Source: Alloprevotella tannerae (lineage in GTDB: Bacteria > Bacteroidota > Bacteroidia > Bacteroidales > Bacteroidaceae). Taken from it: a DNA stretch of 6,221 bases. Location: positions 1-6,221 of the forward strand of contig JABZGO010000111.1 in NCBI GenBank assembly GCA_015259305.1, read 5' to 3'. Positions within the stretch are counted from its first letter, which is position 1. Each line of letters begins with the position of its first letter. The notes below the pieces were generated by a model. The model had not been told where the DNA came from, ran no database searches, and was given only the letters and a program-made list of their open reading frames with translations. The translations under genes were made by a program, and so were the position numbers. Below, piece after piece: positions 6,044 to 6,221 of the stretch.

Positions 6044-6182
6044 GAAACCTAACTACTGAATAACAAGATACAGGACTTGCGCACAGCCTTTGAGGACTGG
6101 ATTGGTCAGAATCCAGTCCTCAAAGGCTGTGCGCAAGTCCTGTATCTTGTTATTCAGTAGTTCGGTTTCCTCCTTGTTGAGG
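6031..6182. repeat. Near-perfect 73-bp inverted repeat with 6-nt loop (probable fold-back chimera)
   Basis: Bases 6031-6103 are the reverse complement of 6110-6182 at 72 of 73 positions, around the loop GGTCAG (6104-6109). The one difference is T6050 against C6163. The right arm continues an open minus-strand coding frame to the window end. The left arm is its inverted copy and there converts GAA to TAA. The left arm stops pairing exactly where recognisable DsbD sequence begins. A coding sequence folded onto itself and joined to an unrelated gene points to a chimeric molecule rather than a functional element. Confidence 0.93.
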
Positions 6183-6221
6183 ACTTTTGTTTCCTTACCA
6201 CCTTCTTTAATGGTATCAAAT
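6110..6221 (-). CDS. Fragment of a mobile-element SNF2-like helicase / N6-adenine methylase-type protein
   Basis: An open minus-strand frame enters from beyond base 6221 and reads FDTIKEGGKETKVLNKEETE, then LLNNKIQDLRTAFEDWI, ending at the fold-back point. The VLNKEET...KIQ..R.AFEDWI pattern resembles the linker before the helicase part of very large SNF2/N6-methylase proteins carried by conjugative elements and phages, in which a (D/S)WI segment precedes an RDPxRR motif. Only 37 codons are visible, so this assignment rests on a remembered pattern. It has no relation to the neighbouring dsbD and is in the opposite sense to the inverted copy at 6031-6103. Both ends are missing. Confidence 0.5.

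Noticed and set aside
6031..6182. Insertion-sequence terminal repeats or a transposable hairpin
   Set aside because: Only 6 bases separate the arms, so no element fits between them. The arms are coding sequence of an unrelated gene and no target-site duplication is seen.

Overview
The window looks like chromosomal DNA of a Bacteroidota bacterium, probably order Bacteroidales. The evidence is a LolD-type ATPase and a PriA with Bacteroidales-like sequence, a DsbD-type reductase with a C-terminal GCVNCRKME thioredoxin motif, a secreted beta-rich protein of the kind common in that group, start codons without proper Shine-Dalgarno spacing, and TAnnTTTG/TTG promoter elements. Base composition is roughly balanced by eye. 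I cannot fix the genus.

Layout: every recognisable gene lies on the minus strand, so transcription runs from high to low coordinates. From right to left: a fragment of a mobile-element helicase/methylase-like protein (6110-6221); a 73-bp-arm inverted repeat (6031-6182); the C-terminal half of a DsbD-family thiol:disulfide interchange protein (5120 to about 6043) with an intrinsic terminator right at its stop codon; an 810-base gene-free stretch (4310-5119) holding a second terminator-like hairpin, a striking 21-bp-period palindromic array and a candidate promoter; a complete secreted two-repeat protein of unknown function (3059-4309) with a clear terminator; a complete priA (405-2900) with a promoter box almost touching its start codon; and the first 98 codons of lolD (1-294).

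The genes do not form one pathway. PriA restarts stalled replication forks, LolD powers lipoprotein release from the inner membrane, DsbD carries reducing power across the membrane, and the secreted protein is unassigned. Terminators separate dsbD, the secreted-protein gene and priA into distinct units. priA and lolD are 110 bp apart and could share a transcript.

Two things deserve attention. First, the right end (about 6031-6221) is probably not natural chromosome. DsbD is cut in mid-gene at a short stretch of possible shared sequence, joined to an inverted copy of a piece of an unrelated mobile-element gene, which then folds back through a 6-nt loop. This is the signature of an amplification or assembly chimera, though a real palindromic rearrangement cannot be excluded from sequence alone. 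Second, the array at 4742-4830 has four GTTTG and four CAAAC half-sites (one degenerate) on an exact 21-bp period. It looks like a protein-binding array or a dispersed structured repeat, and I do not recognise it.
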